In this document: piece by piece, positions 14,892 through 18,592 of the stretch
Numbering within the stretch: position 1 is the stretch's first letter
Layout: the number at the start of each line of letters is the position of its first letter
NCBI GenBank assembly: GCA_033763595.1
Contig: JANRKH010000032.1
Span: 1-18,592, forward strand
DNA length: 18,592 nt
DNA from: JANRKH01 sp033763595
Lineage (GTDB): Bacteria; Pseudomonadota; Alphaproteobacteria; Rickettsiales; Rickettsiaceae
Direction of reading: 5' to 3'
The notes under the pieces: generated by a model
What the model was told of the DNA's origin: nothing
Databases searched by the model: none
Seen by the model: only the letters and a program-made list of their open reading frames with translations
Made by a program: the position numbers and the translations under genes

Positions 14892-16880
14892 ATGTCAGAA
14901 TTTCATCTTGTATCTAAATATAAACCAGCAGGTGATCAGCCAAAAGCCATAGATAAAATCACTATTGGCATTGAACAAAAACTTAAAGATCAAGTATTAC
15001 TTGGCATTACAGGATCGGGCAAGACTTATACTATAGCAAATATCATAGAGCGTACAAACAGACCAGCTCTGATTATGGCGCATAATAAAACACTTGCGGC
15101 CCAGCTATACTCTGAAATGCGCGAATTATTTCCTAGGAATGCTGTTGAATATTTTGTTTCTTATTATGATTATTATCAACCAGAAGCCTACATACCAAGG
15201 ACAGATACATTTATCGAAAAAGATTCATCGATTAATGAACAAATAGATTTGATGAGGCATTCAGCTACTAGATCTCTTCTTGAAAGAAGAGATGTGATAG
15301 TTGTATCATCCGTATCTTGTATATATGGACTTGGATCTCCTGAGTTATATTATCAGATGGTTTTAACGGTTCAGAAGGGTCAAAAATGCAATAGGCAAAA
15401 AATCTTAGCCAGCTTAGTTGATTTGCAATACGAAAGAAATGACATAAACTTCGTTAGAGGTACGTTTAGAGTGAGCGGTGAGAATATAGATATATTCCCC
15501 TCGCATTATGCAGATAAAGCCTGGAGGCTTGTTTTTTTCGGTGATGAAATAGAAAATATTTATGAGTTTGATCCTCTGACAGGGCACAAAACTGCAAAAC
15601 TAAGCGCTGCTGTTATTTATGCAAAATCTCACTTTGTGACCCCAAAAGAAGTTATCAAGAATGCGATTACGGGGATTGAAGAAGAGCTCCAGCATAGGCT
15701 TGCATTCTTTAAATCAAGTGGAAAGCATCTTGAATATCAAAGGTTAAATCAAAGAACTCAGTTTGACCTTGAAATGCTTGCAGAAACGGGCACATGTAAA
15801 GGTATAGAAAATTATTCTAGGTATTTGTCAGGAAGGGGTGAGGGCGTGCCGCCCCCAACATTATTTGAGTATTTGCCTAAAGATGCACTGCTTTTTATCG
15901 ATGAAAGCCATGTGACCGTGCCGCAGATTGGTGCTATGTATAATGGAGATAGAGCAAGGAAAACTGTTCTAGTTGAGCATGGGTTTAGGCTGCCTTCTGC
16001 GCTTGATAATAGGCCGCTGAAATTTGAAGAATGGGAGGAGTATAGGCCCCTCACTACCTTTGTTTCTGCGACTCCAGGCAAATTTGAAATGGAAAAAACT
16101 TCAGGCGAATTCGTTGAGATGATTATCAGGCCAACCGGACTTCTTGATCCTTTATGCGAGGTACGCCCTGCAACAAATCAGGTAGATGATCTGATGGAAG
16201 AGGTGAGAGTAACTATTGCTAAAGGGTTTAGAGTTCTTGTAACGACTCTTACAAAAAAAATGGCAGAAAATCTCAGCGAGTACTTAGCAGATGCCGGATA
16301 TAATGTAACTTATCTTCACTCCGAAATCCAAACTCTAGAACGAGTTGAAATAATAAATGATTTAAGATCTGGCAAAATTGATATTTTAGTAGGTATTAAT
16401 TTATTGAGGGAAGGGCTTGATATTCCTGAGTGCGGACTTGTTGCAATTTTAGACGCAGATAAGGAGGGATTTTTGCGCTCAGAAGTATCGCTTATCCAGA
16501 CTATAGGAAGAGCAGCAAGAAATAGTGAAGGCAGAGTGATTCTTTATGCTGATGTGATTACGAAGTCGATTGATAAGGCTTTGTCTGAAACTAACAGACG
16601 TAGAAAAATTCAGGAAGAGCATAATATTAAACATAATATTACGCCAAAAACTGTAAGTAAAAAAATATCTACCTTAATAGATATAGAAAAAGTCGAGGAA
16701 TTATCTGGCAAAACTGATGTTGATTTGATCAAAATGATGAAGAACAAGAATGCTATTGAAAAATATATTGAGCAGCTCAGGAAAGATATGAAAACAGCCG
16801 CTTCGAATCTTGAGTTTGAAGAAGCCGCAAAAATACGGGATCAAATTGAAGCGCTAAGGAGAGCAGAGCTGAGCTTTTAG
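14892..16880 (+). CDS. uvrB: Excinuclease ABC subunit B
   Basis: UvrB is the damage-verifying helicase-like subunit of nucleotide excision repair; it is loaded by UvrA and recruits UvrC for incision. The 662-aa product is full length. Visible motifs: Walker A GITGSGKT (38-45), the beta-hairpin YYDYYQPEAYIP (91-102) that is inserted between the DNA strands, Walker B-like DESH (337-340), helicase motifs VSATPGKFE and GINLLREGLDIPE, the SLIQTIGRAARN motif VI, and the C-terminal UVR domain (about 626-658: IEQLRKDMKTAASNLEFEEA), which binds UvrC. The start fits family N-termini (FHLVSKYKPAGDQPKAI); no clear Shine-Dalgarno. It stands alone, with non-coding DNA on both sides. Confidence 0.97.
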   Translation: MSEFHLVSKYKPAGDQPKAIDKITIGIEQKLKDQVLLGITGSGKTYTIANIIERTNRPALIMAHNKTLAAQLYSEMRELFPRNAVEYFVSYYDYYQPEAYIPRTDTFIEKDSSINEQIDLMRHSATRSLLERRDVIVVSSVSCIYGLGSPELYYQMVLTVQKGQKCNRQKILASLVDLQYERNDINFVRGTFRVSGENIDIFPSHYADKAWRLVFFGDEIENIYEFDPLTGHKTAKLSAAVIYAKSHFVTPKEVIKNAITGIEEELQHRLAFFKSSGKHLEYQRLNQRTQFDLEMLAETGTCKGIENYSRYLSGRGEGVPPPTLFEYLPKDALLFIDESHVTVPQIGAMYNGDRARKTVLVEHGFRLPSALDNRPLKFEEWEEYRPLTTFVSATPGKFEMEKTSGEFVEMIIRPTGLLDPLCEVRPATNQVDDLMEEVRVTIAKGFRVLVTTLTKKMAENLSEYLADAGYNVTYLHSEIQTLERVEIINDLRSGKIDILVGINLLREGLDIPECGLVAILDADKEGFLRSEVSLIQTIGRAARNSEGRVILYADVITKSIDKALSETNRRRKIQEEHNIKHNITPKTVSKKISTLIDIEKVEELSGKTDVDLIKMMKNKNAIEKYIEQLRKDMKTAASNLEFEEAAKIRDQIEALRRAELSF

Positions 16881-16902
16881 AGAGAGTTAAATAGAATTTT
16901 AT

Positions 16903-16950
16903 GCCCCAAATCCCATTTCATACCAAATCTCTAGTATTACTTAATTCTTG
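16903..16950. repeat. Repeat family A, broken remnant
   Basis: CCCCAAATCCCATTT is followed at once by ATACCAAATCTCTAG, that is, two family A ends in the same direction with the centre missing. Probably a nested or deleted copy. Confidence 0.5.
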
Positions 16951-17062
16951 TATTGAATCTTATTTCTAATTCCACTAGCCTAAAATTATCCAGCACAAAT
17001 ATCCTCACCAAAAAAACTATTGACAGATATTAACTAGAACTTTACTCTTATTTTTAAGGATT

Positions 17063-17085
17063 TTACCAATTATTTAAATTGGTAA
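17063..17085. promoter_or_regulatory. Palindrome, operator- or terminator-like
   Basis: TTACCAATT (17063-17071), 5-base centre, AATTGGTAA (17077-17085), perfect arms. No T-run follows, so an intrinsic terminator for uvrB is doubtful; a protein-binding site is equally possible. Confidence 0.35.
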
Positions 17086-17131
17086 TTATAAGCATTTATC
17101 AAAGAATATAGAGAATTTACATTCTCAAATT

Positions 17132-17236
17132 ATACCAAATCCCAGATTAAATAATACTAGGAGCGAGGAGCGAAGCCTACTACATGTTAGGTGAGCGACG
17201 AGCGACGAAGTAGTACTTAAAAATGGGATTTGGTAT
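17132..17236 (+). repeat. Repeat family A, complete copy A6
   Basis: 105 bp with perfect ends ATACCAAATC and GATTTGGTAT. Left arm CCCAGATTAAATAATACTAG and right arm GTAGTACTTAAAAATGGG largely complement each other, so almost the whole unit folds back on itself. Nearly identical to A4 read in reverse. Confidence 0.85.
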
Positions 17237-17383
17237 TACACTCTCGAAATTAAGCACTCTCTTATATATTCTTTCATAAAAATAGGAACCACTTTTTGTA
17301 ATTACAATACAAGTTAAACTCTAGGTAAAACTTGGAACGTAAAAATTTAAAATAAATATTTAAATTAAAAGGGGTAATTCATT

Positions 17384-18592
17384 ATGCTTAGTAACTATCT
17401 GAATAATAATACAAAAGCTGCACTTAGTGCTCTTGCTGCAGGTAACAGATTTTATAAAAACGGCGACTATCAAAGAGCAATAGAAAGCTACGATAAAGCA
17501 ATATCACTAAAATTAGGTGACACTAAATTTTGCGCTAAAAACTATTTTAACAAAGGTCTTGCGCAAAAAAAGCTTTATAGATACATTGATTCAATCGAAT
17601 CATACAATAAGGCCATCATGCTAGACGATAAACATATACTTGCTTATTTAGCTAAGGCAGAAGTTCTTCAAAATATGCAAGAAGAACATAACGAAGCATC
17701 AGAAATAGAAATACTTGATTGTCTAAATACAGCCTATGAAATCTCTCGCGATAAGAGCTTACTTGATTCTATGAAGCTCTCTAAAGTAAATCTTGATTAT
17801 ATACAAAGAATGTTCGGGGAGAGAGAAAAATTACTTGAAAAGTTCAAAGTCGCATCTGAGGAATCAAACATCCCTGCAGAAGCACTAGCCAAGGCGCAAG
17901 ATGAAAACTCTCTAGCTAATGACGCTAGTAAAGACGGTGCCTCAATGCAAAATCCCCAAGAATTACTAGACATTGGAGATGAACTCTTCTTATACCTAGA
18001 TAAAATAGAAGAAGCTATTGAATTATATGATCAAGCAATTCTCTTAGACAATAATCTTGCAAGAGCTTACTCAAAAAAAGCAAATCTACTGCGCTTTCAG
18101 GGCATGATCACTGAAGCAATTGAAGTAATAAATAAGGCCATAAATCTAGATCCAAATGACCCTGCTGGATATTATGTTAAAGTAAGAATACTAGCTGCTC
18201 AAGGAAATACAGAAGAAGCAACGAGTATATATAATAAAGCTCTCAGTCTAGATCATAATGATGATGCATATACATATTTTTCAAAAGGGGTAGCGCTTAC
18301 AGTGCTCTCTATACACGAGGAATCAATTGAAGCGTATGACGAAGTGATAAGGCTCAAATCTGGGAATAATATTTTTTGCGCAGCAGCATGGAATAATAAA
18401 GGTTACGCACTTAATGAACTGTCCAGACATGAAGAAGCAATTGTGTCATGTAATGAATCCATCAGGATCAAACCCGATTTTACGATTGCCTACAATAACA
18501 AAGGAGCTGCTCTTAATTATCTTGGTAGATATACTGAAACAATAGAGGTCTTAGACGAATCGATCAAGCTAAAACCCGATGATGCTTTTGCA
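17384..18592 (+). CDS. Tetratricopeptide-repeat protein (runs off window)
   Basis: ATG at 17384, preceded by AGGGG about 10 nt upstream, opens 403 codons with no stop up to the window edge. The product has repeated 34-residue helical pairs of TPR type: GNRFYKNGDYQRAIESYDKA near the start, then units containing ESYNKAIMLD, ELYDQAILLD, EVINKAINLDPND, SIYNKALSLD, EAYDEVIRLK and VLDESIKLKPDD. The signature Y/A positions and closing LDP-like turns are clear, and about eight repeats can be counted. The segment around residues 145-200 is acidic and repeat-poor, probably a linker. No signal peptide or membrane segment is seen, so it is likely a cytosolic scaffold for protein contacts. TPR proteins are common in host-associated bacteria, but nothing here shows a partner or secretion signal. 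Its upstream region carries repeat A6 and a 12-bp palindrome. Confidence 0.85.
   Translation, partial: MLSNYLNNNTKAALSALAAGNRFYKNGDYQRAIESYDKAISLKLGDTKFCAKNYFNKGLAQKKLYRYIDSIESYNKAIMLDDKHILAYLAKAEVLQNMQEEHNEASEIEILDCLNTAYEISRDKSLLDSMKLSKVNLDYIQRMFGEREKLLEKFKVASEESNIPAEALAKAQDENSLANDASKDGASMQNPQELLDIGDELFLYLDKIEEAIELYDQAILLDNNLARAYSKKANLLRFQGMITEAIEVINKAINLDPNDPAGYYVKVRILAAQGNTEEATSIYNKALSLDHNDDAYTYFSKGVALTVLSIHEESIEAYDEVIRLKSGNNIFCAAAWNNKGYALNELSRHEEAIVSCNESIRIKPDFTIAYNNKGAALNYLGRYTETIEVLDESIKLKPDDAFA

Larger units (their letters stand above)
16881..17383. other. Non-coding stretch between uvrB and the TPR gene
   Basis: About 500 bp with no gene. It holds a remnant of family A (16903-16950), a 9-bp-arm palindrome (17063-17085), the complete family A copy A6 (17132-17236) and a perfect 12-bp palindrome TTGTAATTACAA (17296-17307) in front of the TPR gene. 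Confidence 0.55.

Noticed and set aside
15812..16081. Minus-strand frame of 89 codons within uvrB
   Set aside because: Antisense of a highly conserved uvrB region; no start context.

Overview
AT-rich bacterial chromosome segment, most likely from an obligately intracellular alphaproteobacterium of the order Rickettsiales. The best marker is the citrate synthase at 4646-5941, which reads very much like Rickettsia GltA as I know it. Supporting signs are an alphaproteobacterial-type DksA with a degenerate zinc finger, low GC, sparse coding and many small palindromic repeats. LptD is present, so the cell builds an LPS outer membrane; this argues against Anaplasmataceae. The genus cannot be fixed by reading alone.

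Layout. 1-283 (-): N-terminal part of a Fic-family protein, cut by the window edge, with operator-like inverted repeats at its start. 545-2770 (+): an unusual large 2OG-Fe(II) oxygenase gene interrupted by one in-frame TAA (2021-2023). 2881-2985: a GC-rich block. 2989-3105: a GIY-YIG nuclease gene cut short by an IS256-family element (3097-4585) whose transposase carries a one-base frameshift. 4646-5941 (-): gltA, divergent from dksA (6147-6578, +). 6579-7408: non-coding, with two MITE-like repeats and three 16-bp iterons. 7409-7926 (+): rpmB-rpmE. 7984-10191: a repeat-packed zone carrying tRNA-Arg(ACG) and tRNA-Val(TAC), with three families of 105-150 bp elements (called A, B and C here), some abutting or nested. 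10245-12328 (-): xseA followed by an overlapping TraX-like membrane protein gene. 12401-14524 (+): lptD. 14892-16880 (+): uvrB. 16881-17383: non-coding, with more A-family repeats. 17384 to the window end (+): a TPR-repeat protein, open at the right edge.

Most genes are housekeeping: TCA cycle entry (gltA), stringent-type transcription control (dksA), ribosome (rpmB, rpmE), DNA repair (xseA, uvrB) and outer-membrane assembly (lptD). The left 4.6 kb is accessory and decaying, holding Fic, a dioxygenase of eukaryote-like architecture, a nuclease fragment and an IS. The strongest leads are the interrupted dioxygenase, the repeat families A/B/C with shared ends and nesting, and the iterons upstream of rpmB. 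I did not find a clear multi-gene defence or other novel system.
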